A stretch of DNA of 64,000 bases. It comes from an uncultured Clostridia bacterium (GTDB lineage Bacteria > Bacillota > Clostridia > Christensenellales > UBA1242). The translations under genes were made by a program, and so were the position numbers. Every line of letters starts with the position of its first letter. Position 1 is the first letter of the stretch. The notes beneath the pieces were generated by a model. The model saw only the letters and a list, made by a program, of their open reading frames with translations, was not told where the DNA came from and did not search any database. Of the stretch, positions 55,918 through 64,000 are shown piece after piece. The stretch is taken from NCBI GenBank assembly GCA_934777505.1, contig CAKVNM010000002.1, positions 1 to 64,000 on the forward strand, given 5' to 3'.

Positions 55918-56064
55918 TGTTAAACTTTTACAAATTATCATCGCAATATAAATTAAAAATAGAGAGCCGATTTTAACTCCCTATTTTTTTATGATTAATG
56001 ATTATTATGATTGTGTTATTATAATTATTTTTTTAATAAGTAATTGTGAAAATTTTTAGTGGAT

Positions 56065-56090
56065 ATTTAGTAGTATTATTTAGTAGTATT
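56065..56090. repeat. Tandem 13-bp repeat, two copies
   Basis: ATTTAGTAGTATT is repeated exactly twice in tandem, downstream of the XRE gene. No function is evident. Confidence 0.8.
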
Positions 56091-56146
56091 ATTTTTTTTA
56101 TAAATTATCTTCGCTATGCTTATTGCAAGTTTTAATATTTAGTAAA

Positions 56147-56764
56147 TTACTTTTTTTGTTCTTTGCTATCAAAAAGTGAGTCGACTTTTTTCTTTTTAAT
56201 TGTGAAACATAGAACAATCACAACTTGGGCTGGAACTCCAAGCAAGAACAGTTGCCATGGATTGTAAGTCAAACATTGAAGATATATAGACGCCAAAATC
56301 GACCATACCAAAACGCTGATTGGTGCAAGCAGTTGCCACTTTTTGCCCCACAGAGCGCTAAACACTACAATCACGATTGTGCTGACTGGGACTGCCCACA
56401 CAAATGTTAACCAGTAGTCCACTTTTGCAAAGATTTTTAGCACAACATAAACAAGTGTTGCAAGCAAAAATACTCCGCAAACACTAAGGCACGACAACAC
56501 TATTTTATTTGTGCGTGGAACAATTTTATGATTTCTAAGTTTTGTATTTTCGTGCTTTATCTCGGTTAAGTAATCCAAAGTTACGCCGTAAAAATCAGCA
56601 AGTTGTTTTAAAACTTCTATGCTTGGTAGCGACTCGCCCTTTTCCCACTTGGACACCGATTTGTCGGTATAATTGAATTTTTCCGCTAGGGCTAACTGTG
56701 TTAGACCACTTTCTTTTCTTAGAGCGGTCAAATTATCCCCTACTATTTTATTAATTTCTGTCAT
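56147..56764 (-). CDS. XRE-family regulator with membrane domain, leaderless
   Basis: This 205-residue protein has an N-terminal helix-turn-helix (KESGLTQLALAEKFNYTDKSVSKWEKGESLP) and four C-terminal membrane helices. It is a paralogue of the gene at 5871-6452; the membrane domains share WLTFVWAVPVSTIVI-type and P.Q.(F/I)-type elements. I place the start at the ATG at 56764 rather than 56770, because TAGAAT ends 6 nt before 56764, as in the other predicted leaderless genes. It is divergent from the glycosyltransferase gene and could regulate it (inference). Confidence 0.85.
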   Translation of the reverse strand: MTEINKIVGDNLTALRKESGLTQLALAEKFNYTDKSVSKWEKGESLPSIEVLKQLADFYGVTLDYLTEIKHENTKLRNHKIVPRTNKIVLSCLSVCGVFLLATLVYVVLKIFAKVDYWLTFVWAVPVSTIVIVVFSALWGKKWQLLAPISVLVWSILASIYLQCLTYNPWQLFLLGVPAQVVIVLCFTIKKKKVDSLFDSKEQKK

Positions 56765-56770
56765 GCCCAT

Positions 56771-56799
56771 ATTCTATCAAATATTTTACAATTTAACAA
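56771..56799 (-). promoter_or_regulatory. Leaderless promoter of the XRE gene
   Basis: On the minus strand TTGTTA (56794-56799), 17 bp and TAGAAT (56771-56776) are followed by 6 nt and the ATG at 56764. Confidence 0.72.
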
Positions 56800-57007
56800 A
56801 CGATTTTAGACCCTAAAAACGATAATTCTACTTTTACGAGAGTCGATTTTTAGAACTCTACTGAGTTAAATTTCAACTCTACTAACCCAAATTTTCTCTC
56901 TAATATCATGGAATTAACATTCTAGCAAAAAGCATTGATTTACCACTAGCAAAAGGAATATATTAATCTCGAACACAAACAAAGTGCGAAAAGGAGAAAC
57001 ATTTTAT

Positions 57008-57973
57008 ATGAACTCAAAAAACAAGATTATTCCAATCTTTTTTGCTATTGACGACAACTACGCAAAATTTTTGACGGTTGCTCTAAAATCAATCATGGAC
57101 ACAGCAAGCAAAGATTATATATACAACATTCATGTGCTAAGCGAAAAACTTAGCGATGAGCATATCAGTGAGATATCTGCTCTAGCACATGGCAATTTTA
57201 AAATCTACTTTAACAACATTGGCGAAACAATCAAAGGTGTGGCAAACAAATTGCAACTTAGGGACTACTACACTCTTTCGATTTACTATCGTTTGTTTAT
57301 TCAATCCATGTTTCCCGAATATGACAAAGCGATATATCTTGACAGCGATATTGTGTGTTTAAAAGATATTTCCAAGTTTTTTAACATCAACATTGACTCA
57401 TATCTTCTTGCTGCCACTCCCGAAGAAGTTATGCAATCGGTTGACGCTTTTGGAAAATATAGCGAGTTTGCGATTGGCGTTAAAAGAGAAAACTACTTTA
57501 ACTCGGGCATTTTGCTTTTGAATCTAAAAAAATTTAGAGAAGAAAAAATAGAAGAAAAGTTTTTGGAAATGCTAGAAGTTTACAAGTTTAAAGTTGCTCC
57601 TGACCAAGATTATTTGAACCTGCTTTGCAAGGATATGACTCTTTTGCTCCCAGCAGGCTACAACAAAACTCCTGTTAGGCTAAACGGATTTGACTCAAAA
57701 GACCTTTTCTTTGTTCACTACAAAATCAACTGGAAGCCTTGGAAGTATAGCGGGATTATGTACGAAAAATATTTTTGGAAATATGCAAAGCAAACAAAAT
57801 ACTATTCTACCCTTTTGGCAATGCGAGATAACTACTCCGCTAGTCAAAAAAAGGTGGACAGCGATTCCTACTTTAACCTTGTGAAACTAGCAAAAGACGA
57901 AACGATAAAATTTGAAAAATTAACTATTTTTAAGTCATTAGGAGTTAAAAATTATGGAAAAATCGCAAGATAG
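57008..57973 (+). CDS. Glycosyltransferase family 8
   Basis: This 321-residue enzyme has the GT8 layout: IPIFFAIDDNYAKFLTVALKSI at the start, the metal-binding DSD in YLDSDIVCL near 108-116, and the NSGILLLNL and PDQDYLN motifs. It transfers a hexose, usually from UDP-glucose or UDP-galactose, to a lipopolysaccharide-, lipid- or protein-type acceptor. The start at 57008 follows AAAGGAGAAAC; the frame from 56984 lies upstream of it. It overlaps the acyltransferase gene by 20 bp, so the two act in one pathway, probably glycolipid or cell-surface glycan synthesis (inference). Confidence 0.92.
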   Translation: MNSKNKIIPIFFAIDDNYAKFLTVALKSIMDTASKDYIYNIHVLSEKLSDEHISEISALAHGNFKIYFNNIGETIKGVANKLQLRDYYTLSIYYRLFIQSMFPEYDKAIYLDSDIVCLKDISKFFNINIDSYLLAATPEEVMQSVDAFGKYSEFAIGVKRENYFNSGILLLNLKKFREEKIEEKFLEMLEVYKFKVAPDQDYLNLLCKDMTLLLPAGYNKTPVRLNGFDSKDLFFVHYKINWKPWKYSGIMYEKYFWKYAKQTKYYSTLLAMRDNYSASQKKVDSDSYFNLVKLAKDETIKFEKLTIFKSLGVKNYGKIAR

Positions 57974-58775
57974 GCTTGATATTTTGCAAAAAATTGACGA
58001 ATTTGAAAAACTTGGAAAGTTCAACGAAGACATCGAAAACGACCCACCTTCGATTGTTCTAATGCCAAACAAAGTGGACTATTTGAACAAAAAACTTTCC
58101 AGCAAATTTCTAACTTGGTACTATGAAAAACTTGCCAAAGCGTTTTTTGAAAGTCAAATAAAGAAAAACAATTTTATTATAGACGATATTGTTGGGCTAG
58201 AAAATTTTGCAAGCGTAAAAACGGGAGCAATCCTAACCTGCAATCATTTTAACCCATTCGATAACTACACGATTAGGAGAGCAATTCGTCCATACTCAAA
58301 AGTTATGTACACCGTGATTAGAGAAGGCAACTACACCAACTTTGGCGGATTTTACGGAAAAGTGTTTAAGCACTGTCACACCCTGCCACTTTCGTCCAAT
58401 CGTGACACAATGAAAAAGTTTATAAGTTCGCTTTCCACTCTTTTGCAATCTGGTCAAAAAGTTTTGATATATCCAGAGCAAGCAATGTGGTGGAATTATA
58501 AAAAACCAAGACCATTAAAAAACGGGGCATTTAACTTTGCAGTCAAAAACAATGTGCCAGTTATTCCATTTTTTATCACAATGAAAGACAGTGACTTTGT
58601 TGGCACAGATGGCTTTCCTATTCAAAGATACACTGTTCATGTGTTAAAGCCAATTTATCCCGATAACACCTTGCCTGTTCACGAACAAATCGAAAAAATG
58701 AAAGAGCAAAACTATAAAGTTTGGAAACAAACCTACGAAAAAATCTACGGCAAAAAGTTGGAATATAATAGTTGA
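57954..58775 (+). CDS. PlsC-type acyltransferase
   Basis: This 273-residue protein has the acyltransferase motif NHFNPFD (NHx4D) near residues 96-102, a second block around FYGKVFKHCHTLPL, YPEQAMWW near 172 (equivalent to the EGT block) and VPVIPFF near 198. It would acylate a glycerol phosphate or glycolipid. The start follows AGGAGTTAAAAATT, inside the end of the glycosyltransferase gene, indicating translational coupling. Confidence 0.9.
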   Translation: MEKSQDRLDILQKIDEFEKLGKFNEDIENDPPSIVLMPNKVDYLNKKLSSKFLTWYYEKLAKAFFESQIKKNNFIIDDIVGLENFASVKTGAILTCNHFNPFDNYTIRRAIRPYSKVMYTVIREGNYTNFGGFYGKVFKHCHTLPLSSNRDTMKKFISSLSTLLQSGQKVLIYPEQAMWWNYKKPRPLKNGAFNFAVKNNVPVIPFFITMKDSDFVGTDGFPIQRYTVHVLKPIYPDNTLPVHEQIEKMKEQNYKVWKQTYEKIYGKKLEYNS

Positions 58776-58855
58776 GCAGTAAGTAATAGAAGATAATTTT
58801 CAATATAATTAACAGATAAAAAATCAAAAAATATATGAAAAATCATGATTTTTTT

Positions 58856-58887
58856 AAGAAAAAACAGTAAAATTTGCTGTTTTTTTG
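58856..58887 (+). terminator. Terminator after the glycosyltransferase/acyltransferase pair
   Basis: The stem AAAAAACAG/CTGTTTTTT is followed by a T run. It lies between the acyltransferase and the next gene, which may be reached by read-through. Confidence 0.72.
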
Positions 58888-58925
58888 ATATTTTTTGTAA
58901 TTTTTCACAAAAAGGAGACAACAAA

Positions 58926-59516
58926 GTGGCACTATATCTTTCAATAATTTTTGTTTGCATGACGCTGATTGCGGGAATAAATATCGCCGTGTTAAATCTT
59001 CCCGCATGGCAAATAATTTTGCTAACGATAGGCTGTGTGCTGGCGGAAATTTTAATCGACCTTGTGTTTGCTTTTTTGATATCTCGTTCCAAATCAAAGT
59101 GGTTTGATAAAAACAAAAAGATATTTTGCGTTTCAAAAAAGGAGCAACAATTTTATGAAAAACTGGGGATAAAAAAATGGAAGGACAAAGTTGTAGAACT
59201 TGGTGCATTAAATCATTTTAGGAAAAACAAAATTGCCGAGCCAACAAACAACGAGTATCTTGAAAAGTTTTTGATAGAGTCCAACAAAGGCATAATCGTT
59301 CACATATTTTGCATGATAATGGGGTTTTTAGTAATCTTTATCTACCCGCTAAAATATTGGCTAAATTTTGGACTTCCAGTGGCAATAGTCAACTTTGTGC
59401 TAAATCTTTTGCCATTGCTGATATTAAGATACAACATTCCAAAGTTAAAAACAATGATAAAATTTAACGAACGCCACTTGAAAAACCGAGAGAACGACAG
59501 TCAACCCGATTGTTAA
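58926..59516 (+). CDS. Unknown membrane protein, GTG start
   Basis: This 196-residue protein has two N-terminal membrane helices (about 3-22 and 30-55), a basic cytoplasmic loop and two C-terminal helices. A similar pattern occurs in glycosyl-4,4'-diaponeurosporenoate acyltransferase-like (CrtO-type) proteins (KIFCVSKKEQQFYEKLGIKKWKDKVVELG), which fits the neighbouring lipid/glycan genes; the assignment is tentative. The start is GTG at 58926, 8 nt after AAAGGAG; the longer frame runs through the terminator. Confidence 0.75.
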   Translation: MALYLSIIFVCMTLIAGINIAVLNLPAWQIILLTIGCVLAEILIDLVFAFLISRSKSKWFDKNKKIFCVSKKEQQFYEKLGIKKWKDKVVELGALNHFRKNKIAEPTNNEYLEKFLIESNKGIIVHIFCMIMGFLVIFIYPLKYWLNFGLPVAIVNFVLNLLPLLILRYNIPKLKTMIKFNERHLKNRENDSQPDC

Positions 59517-59531
59517 AACTCTCGGTTTTTT
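59481..59531 (+). terminator. Terminator of the membrane protein gene
   Basis: A 12-bp stem (AAAAACCGAGAG/CTCTCGGTTTTT) has a long loop that includes the stop codon and is followed by Ts. Confidence 0.78.
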
Positions 59532-59560
59532 ATTATTGCTAGAATTAATTTGTTTAATTA

Positions 59561-59589
59561 TTTACTTTTTAAGTAAATTATACTATAAT
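59561..59589 (+). promoter_or_regulatory. Promoter of mnmG
   Basis: TTTACT (59561-59566), 17 bp and TATAAT (59584-59589) lie 58 bp before the ATG, which has a normal AAGGAAAG site. Confidence 0.65.
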
Positions 59590-59647
59590 AGTGTGCGATA
59601 AATATTTGAAGTAATATTTTGAATTTTACTATTAAGGAAAGAAAAAC

Positions 59648-61516
59648 ATGGATAACATTGAAAAATATGACGCAGTCGTTATTGGAGCAGGTCACGCTGG
59701 CTGTGAAGCCGCTCTTGCACTAGCAAGAACAAATCAAAAAACTTTGATTTGCACCACCACTTTGGAAAACATTGCCTTTTTGGCTTGCAACCCAAGTATT
59801 GGTGGAACAGCAAAAGGTCACTTGGTGTGCGAGATTGACGCTCTTGGCGGAGAAATGGGCATTAATGCCGACAAAACTGCAATTCAACTAAGAATGTTAA
59901 ACCTTGGAAAAGGTCCAGCAGTGTATAGTCTTAGAGCACAAGCCGACAAGATTGCTTATCACAACGAAATGAAGAAAACTTTGGAAAAACAGCCAAATTT
60001 GACGATTTTGCAAGCAGAAATTAGCGAAATTTTAACAAAAAACGGAAAAGTTTGCGGTGTTAGGACTTCGCTTGGCGAAGAAATTATTTGCAAAGCAGTT
60101 GTTGTTTGCACGGGGGTTTATCTAAAAAGCAGGATTATTATTGGCGACAAAATTGAAGAAGTTGGTCCAAATGGATTCAAGTGTGCCAATCACCTAACCC
60201 AATGTTTGAAAGACCTAGGATTTGAAATCAGGCGTTACAAAACTGGAACTCCACCAAGAATATATGGTTCTAGCGTGGACTATTCTTTGCTAGAAGAACA
60301 ACTTGGTGACGAGAACATTCAATCTTTCAGTTTCGTCAGCAAGAAAAAACCAAAAAATATTGCAAAGTGCTATCTTTGCTACACCAACGAAAACACTCAC
60401 AAACTAATTTTGGACAACCTTGACAAAGCACCTGTTTACAACGGCACAATTGAAAGCACTGGCCCAAGATATTGCCCAAGTATTGAAACAAAAGTTGTTA
60501 GATTTGCAGACAAATCCAGACACCAACTTTTCCTTGAACCAGAAAGTTTGCAAACAGACGAAGTATATATTCAAGGACTTTCGACAAGTTTTGGCTACGA
60601 CATTCAGCAAAAACTCGTTCACACAATCAGCGGACTAGAAAACGCACGCATCATGCGTTACGCCTACGCAATCGAATATGACGCAATCAACAGTTTGCAA
60701 CTACTCCCTACTCTTGAAAGCAAGATTATTGAAGGACTATATTTTGCGGGACAAGTTAACGGCACAAGTGGATATGAAGAAGCGGGAGCGCAAGGAATTG
60801 TTGCAGGAATTAACGCAAGTTTGAAGTTAAGACATCTTGACCCACTGATTTTGAAGCGTAGTGACGGCTACATTGGAGTGCTTGTTGACGACCTAGTAAC
60901 CAAGGGCACAAACGAGCCATACAGAATGATGACCAGCCGAGCAGAATATAGATTGCACCTAAGACAAGACAACGCCGACATGAGATTAACAGAACTTGGC
61001 AGAAAAGCAGGACTTGTGAGTGACGAAAGATGGAAAATCTTTCAAACAAAAAAGACGCAACTGGAAAAATGCAAAAAGCAACTTTCAAAATTTTTCTCTC
61101 CAAAACAAGTTAATGACTTATTGCAAAGTCATGGCGAAAACATGGTGGAACACGGAGTAAGTGCCGAAAATTTGCTAAAAAGACCACAAATAACCGCAAA
61201 AGATTTGAAAAATAGCCTTGGACTATTTAAAAATGTTAGAAATGATGTTTTGGAACTTTTGACTCTCGAAACAAAATATGAAGGCTACATCAAAAAGCAA
61301 TTTGCACAAATTGAGCAACAAAGTCACATGGACAACTACCCACTAAGCAAAGACTTTGACTACTCGCTAGTTAAGGGACTTAGAATTGAAGCCATGCAAA
61401 AACTCAATCAAATCAAGCCACTTTCAATGGGTCAAGCAAGCCGAATTAGCGGAGTGAGTCCAGCAGATATTTCGGTTCTACTTGTCTACTTAAAAAGTAA
61501 AAACAAAATTAACTAA
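59648..61516 (+). CDS. mnmG: tRNA modification enzyme MnmG (GidA)
   Basis: This 622-residue flavoprotein partners MnmE. It has the FAD dinucleotide motif GAGHAGCEAALALAR near residues 13-27, PSIGGTAKGHLVCEIDALGGEMG, the RRYKTGTPPR block with the catalytic Cys nearby and GTSGYEEAGAQGIVAG. The C-terminal helical domain recognises MnmE. Length is typical. It has its own leadered promoter, unlike mnmE. In many Firmicutes mnmE and mnmG are adjacent; here the XRE regulator, glycosyltransferase, acyltransferase and membrane protein genes lie between them. Confidence 0.97.
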   Translation: MDNIEKYDAVVIGAGHAGCEAALALARTNQKTLICTTTLENIAFLACNPSIGGTAKGHLVCEIDALGGEMGINADKTAIQLRMLNLGKGPAVYSLRAQADKIAYHNEMKKTLEKQPNLTILQAEISEILTKNGKVCGVRTSLGEEIICKAVVVCTGVYLKSRIIIGDKIEEVGPNGFKCANHLTQCLKDLGFEIRRYKTGTPPRIYGSSVDYSLLEEQLGDENIQSFSFVSKKKPKNIAKCYLCYTNENTHKLILDNLDKAPVYNGTIESTGPRYCPSIETKVVRFADKSRHQLFLEPESLQTDEVYIQGLSTSFGYDIQQKLVHTISGLENARIMRYAYAIEYDAINSLQLLPTLESKIIEGLYFAGQVNGTSGYEEAGAQGIVAGINASLKLRHLDPLILKRSDGYIGVLVDDLVTKGTNEPYRMMTSRAEYRLHLRQDNADMRLTELGRKAGLVSDERWKIFQTKKTQLEKCKKQLSKFFSPKQVNDLLQSHGENMVEHGVSAENLLKRPQITAKDLKNSLGLFKNVRNDVLELLTLETKYEGYIKKQFAQIEQQSHMDNYPLSKDFDYSLVKGLRIEAMQKLNQIKPLSMGQASRISGVSPADISVLLVYLKSKNKIN

Positions 61517-61526
61517 ATCAATTTGT

Positions 61527-61555
61527 TTGGTAAAAACAAAATATTAAGATAAAAT
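61527..61555 (+). promoter_or_regulatory. Leaderless promoter of the CYTH-like gene
   Basis: TTGGTA (61527-61532), 17 bp and TAAAAT (61550-61555) are followed by AATAAT and the ATG at 61562. There is no Shine-Dalgarno site. Confidence 0.78.
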
Positions 61556-61561
61556 AATAAT

Positions 61562-62233
61562 ATGGAAAACATTAAGATTGGTAAAGATATTGATAGGAAC
61601 TACTATCTAACTAGCGAAAACGATTTTGCTAGGGCAAACGAAATTTTGAATTTGATGCCAAATTTTCAGGTTGGCGATGTTTTGGAGTATGAATACACGG
61701 ATTCATACTTTGAAACACCAGAATACTTTTTGAAAGAACTTGGTGCAACAATCAGGATTAGAAAAACACCAGAAAAGCAAACTCTTTCTATTGTCTGCAA
61801 CAATCTTGGCGTTGCAAGAGAGTTTGAAATGGACATGGAATATAACTCCAAAATCACTGACAGTGACGAATATATACTCTTTTTGGAAGACAAAATTCAA
61901 GATATCTACACTCACAAAATTGATGTCGATGTTATTAGAGTTCTTCACCACCTAAAACCATTTTTGGAAATGGTGACTCACAGAAAAGCACATCAAATCA
62001 TCACAAGCACCGATTTTAGAGCAGAAGTTGATTTTGATAGAACATACATCTACACCAAGCGTAACAAAGACCAAATTAATGTTATCGAATTTAAAAACAA
62101 GTGCTTTTTATCTCAGCAAAACGAAGAAACTTTTAATCGCTTTGTAAAAGAATTTGAAAAGAGAATTGTCCTAATACCAATGGGCGAGAAAAAACTTGCC
62201 GCCGGCATGAGAGTTTTCAACCGTGAATGGTAA
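61562..62233 (+). CDS. CYTH-like triphosphate-tunnel protein, leaderless
   Basis: This 223-residue protein resembles the CYTH / triphosphate tunnel metalloenzyme fold: the DSYFETPEYFLKELGATIRIRK block is the usual 'YFDTp...L...g..LRiR' element, followed by REFEMDME, THRKAH, FRAEVDFD and IEFKNKC near 181, where paired acidic and basic strands line the tunnel. The usual N-terminal ExExK motif is not evident, so it may bind rather than hydrolyse triphosphates, or belong to the VTC-like polyphosphate group. The -10 ends 6 nt before the ATG. Confidence 0.72.
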   Translation: MENIKIGKDIDRNYYLTSENDFARANEILNLMPNFQVGDVLEYEYTDSYFETPEYFLKELGATIRIRKTPEKQTLSIVCNNLGVAREFEMDMEYNSKITDSDEYILFLEDKIQDIYTHKIDVDVIRVLHHLKPFLEMVTHRKAHQIITSTDFRAEVDFDRTYIYTKRNKDQINVIEFKNKCFLSQQNEETFNRFVKEFEKRIVLIPMGEKKLAAGMRVFNREW

Positions 62234-62267
62234 AATAAAAAATTGCTAAAAATTTATTTAATATATA

Positions 62268-62302
62268 AAAGAATCGGCTTAACTTTAAGTCGATTTTTTG
62301 TT
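62268..62302 (+). terminator. Terminator of the CYTH-like gene
   Basis: The stem AATCGGCTTA/TAAGTCGATT with a 4-nt loop is followed by six Ts. Confidence 0.85.
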
Positions 62303-62403
62303 TTAAGTTGGAATTAAATTTTTTGTATTTTGTTTTATTTACAAATATCATTAAAAATTATTCCAATAAAATTAGATTTATCTTTTGTATAATAATTATT
62401 CTA

Positions 62404-64000
62404 TTAAATACTGTCGCTTGGTTTGTCAATTCCTTTCATTGTCAAGGAAATTCTGTTTTTGTCAAGGTCGACACCAAGAACTTTAACATCAACAATTTGA
62501 CCAACCGAAAGCTCTTCGCTTGGGTGTTTGATGTAGTGGTCGCAAATTTGGCTGATGTGAACGAGTCCGTCTTGATGAACGCCGATATCAACAAACGCAC
62601 CAAAGTCGATAACATTTCTAACTGTGCCTTTTAGAACCATGCCTTCCTTCAAATCTTTCATTTCCATAACATCGGTTCTAAGCATTGGGGCTGGAAGTTC
62701 GTCACGGATATCTCTACCTGGTTTCAATAGTTCGGCAGTGATATCAGTTAGAGTTGGAACACCAATTCCAATATCTTCGGCGGTCTTTTTTTCGCCGTTT
62801 TCTTCAATCAATTTTGGAAGTGAAGCCACATTGTGATTTGCAACATCGCTATCTTTCATTCCAAAAAGTTTTAAAAGTTTTTCGGTGGCTTCGTAACTTT
62901 CTGGGTGCACTGCGGTGTTGTCTAAAATGTTATCTCCGCCCGCAATTCTAAGGAAGCCCGCACATTGTTCAAACGCCTTGTCGCCAAGTTTGGAAACTTT
63001 TTTGAGTTGCTTACGATTTGTAAATGCTCCGTTTTCTTCCCTAAACTTTACGATATTTTTTGCAACAGCACTATTGAGTCCCGAAACTTTTGAAAGCAAA
63101 CTTGGGCTTGCGGTATTAAGGTCAACACCAACGCTGTTAACACAATCTTCAACAACGCCGTCCAAAACTTCGGTCAATCTTTTTTGTGGCATATCGTGCT
63201 GATATTGTCCAACGCCTATGCTCTTAACATCAATTTTGATTAGTTCAGCAAGTGGGTCTTGAAGTCGTCTTGCAATAGACACTGCACTACGCTGAGTAAC
63301 ATCATAGGTTGGGAATTCTTCTGCACCAAGTTTGCTAGCGGAATATACTGACGCTCCTGCTTCGCTAACAACCATATATGATACTTTTCGTGGACATTTT
63401 TTCAACAAGTTTGCAACAAAGATTTCACTTTCCTTGCTGGCTGTTCCGTTGCCGATACTGATTGCGTCAATTTTGAGTTTGTCAATCATCTGCAAAACCA
63501 CAAGTTCGGCCTTTTCGATTTCGTTATGTGGTGGAGTTGGATATATAACACTGGTTGCCAAAACTTTTCCGTTTTCGTCAATGGCGGCAAGTTTACAACC
63601 TGTTCTGTATGCTGGATCGAGTCCCAAAATTCTCTTGTGTTTTAGTGGTGGTTGCATTAAAAGTGGTTTTAGGTTTACTTCAAACATCTTGATTGCTTGT
63701 TCGTCTGCAATTTCGGTTAGTTTGTTTCTAAGTTCTGTGTCCATACTTGGCATAATCAATCTGTCAAACGAATCTTGAATGGTTGTTTTCAAACTTTCTA
63801 GCCAAATACTTTCGCCCTTGACATACATTTTCTCAATAATTTGCAAACATTTTTCTTCGTTGGCTTCAATTTTTACAACAAGGCACTTGTCACTTTCGCC
63901 ACGATTAATTGCAAGGATTCTATGACTTGGAATTGTCATGATTTTTTCTTTGTAGTTGTCGTACATAGTGTATGTTTTAAAGTTTTCGCCTTCTTTCAAA
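62404..64000 (-). CDS. tex: Tex-family RNA-binding protein, N-terminus outside the window
   Basis: The 531 residues here are the C-terminal two-thirds of Tex (usually 715-780 residues); the frame stays open to the window end. Visible parts are the SHRILAINRGE segment, the YqgF-like RNase H fold (ILGLDPAYRTGCKLAAID), helix-hairpin-helix repeats (LLSKVSGLNSAVAKNIV, LRIAGGDN) and an S1 RNA-binding domain near the C-terminus (VLKGTVRNVIDFGAFVDIG...DGLVHIS). Tex binds nucleic acid and affects transcript termination and toxin expression in some pathogens. The Met codon at 63999 is not the real start. Confidence 0.95.
   Translation of the reverse strand, partial: LKEGENFKTYTMYDNYKEKIMTIPSHRILAINRGESDKCLVVKIEANEEKCLQIIEKMYVKGESIWLESLKTTIQDSFDRLIMPSMDTELRNKLTEIADEQAIKMFEVNLKPLLMQPPLKHKRILGLDPAYRTGCKLAAIDENGKVLATSVIYPTPPHNEIEKAELVVLQMIDKLKIDAISIGNGTASKESEIFVANLLKKCPRKVSYMVVSEAGASVYSASKLGAEEFPTYDVTQRSAVSIARRLQDPLAELIKIDVKSIGVGQYQHDMPQKRLTEVLDGVVEDCVNSVGVDLNTASPSLLSKVSGLNSAVAKNIVKFREENGAFTNRKQLKKVSKLGDKAFEQCAGFLRIAGGDNILDNTAVHPESYEATEKLLKLFGMKDSDVANHNVASLPKLIEENGEKKTAEDIGIGVPTLTDITAELLKPGRDIRDELPAPMLRTDVMEMKDLKEGMVLKGTVRNVIDFGAFVDIGVHQDGLVHISQICDHYIKHPSEELSVGQIVDVKVLGVDLDKNRISLTMKGIDKPSDSI

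Larger units (their letters stand above)
55769..56146. other. Intergenic region with two terminator-like hairpins and a small repeat
   Basis: This 378-bp gap between mnmE and the convergent XRE gene has a clear terminator at 55886-55917, a weaker hairpin at 55956-55990 followed by seven Ts, and a tandem 13-bp repeat at 56065-56090. I see no coding frame with a ribosome binding site. Confidence 0.6.

Overview
The window is AT-rich chromosomal DNA from a low-GC Firmicutes-type bacterium, most likely an uncultured gut clostridium. The evidence is a three-gene spore-germination receptor operon (GerA/GerB/GerC type), Shine-Dalgarno sites of the AAGGAGG type, consensus sigma-A promoters and many compact intrinsic terminators. 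The taxonomic placement is inference. I see no prophage, insertion sequence, integrase or CRISPR array.

Layout. 1-2657: a 23S rRNA gene (minus strand, 3' end outside the window) with its own consensus promoter and no 16S gene in front of it. 3-7.8 kb: MacB/FtsX-type ABC exporter, XRE-type membrane regulator, nucleotidyltransferase-fold protein with a 35-bp tandem duplication, tRNA-Thr. 7.8-11.7 kb: germination receptor operon. 11.7-14.6 kb (locus A): three surface-type proteins related to those of locus B. 14.6-25.9 kb: AbrB-like/ABC-2 transporter operon, short-chain dehydrogenase, queH, ABC-F ATPase, NCS2 purine-type permease, TVP38-type membrane protein, Cys-rich small protein with a structured leader, adhesin-like protein. 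26-34.9 kb: short alaS, two YugP-like metallopeptidases, a frameshifted coiled-coil gene, class I lysS, DUF975-like protein, ppa, HD hydrolase. 35-43.3 kb: tilS, heavy-metal permease, nucleoside kinase, hup, lipoprotein, ftsH, cvpA. 43.3-53.1 kb (locus B): a four-gene operon encoding a 2192-residue modular lipoprotein, a SipW-type signal peptidase and two proteins with SipW-type signal segments. 53.2-64 kb: ychF, mnmE, a second XRE-membrane regulator, glycosyltransferase plus acyltransferase, mnmG, CYTH-like protein and the C-terminal part of tex.

The strongest candidate for an undescribed system is the pair of loci A and B. Four small exported proteins share a core ending in an EA(I/L)Q...W...PxxW-like signature. 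Two membrane-anchored proteins, of 387 and 2192 residues, are built from the same fibronectin-III-like module of about 85-100 residues. A divergent ER-type (SipW-like) signal peptidase sits in the middle of locus B. By analogy with TasA/SipW biofilm fibres I infer an exported fibre or surface-adhesion apparatus. A G7 tract in the largest fibre-like protein could allow phase variation.

A second theme is expression. At least six genes (short-chain dehydrogenase, queH, YugP-like peptidase, mnmE, XRE regulator, CYTH-like protein) have a good -35/-10 promoter whose -10 box ends exactly 6 nt before the ATG, with no Shine-Dalgarno site. Their mRNAs are therefore predicted to be leaderless, which is unusual in this phylum. 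Translation genes also take unusual forms: an alanyl-tRNA synthetase without the C-terminal C-Ala domain, a class I lysyl-tRNA synthetase and an unlinked 23S rRNA gene. Four tRNA-modification genes (queH, tilS, mnmE, mnmG) lie in the window.
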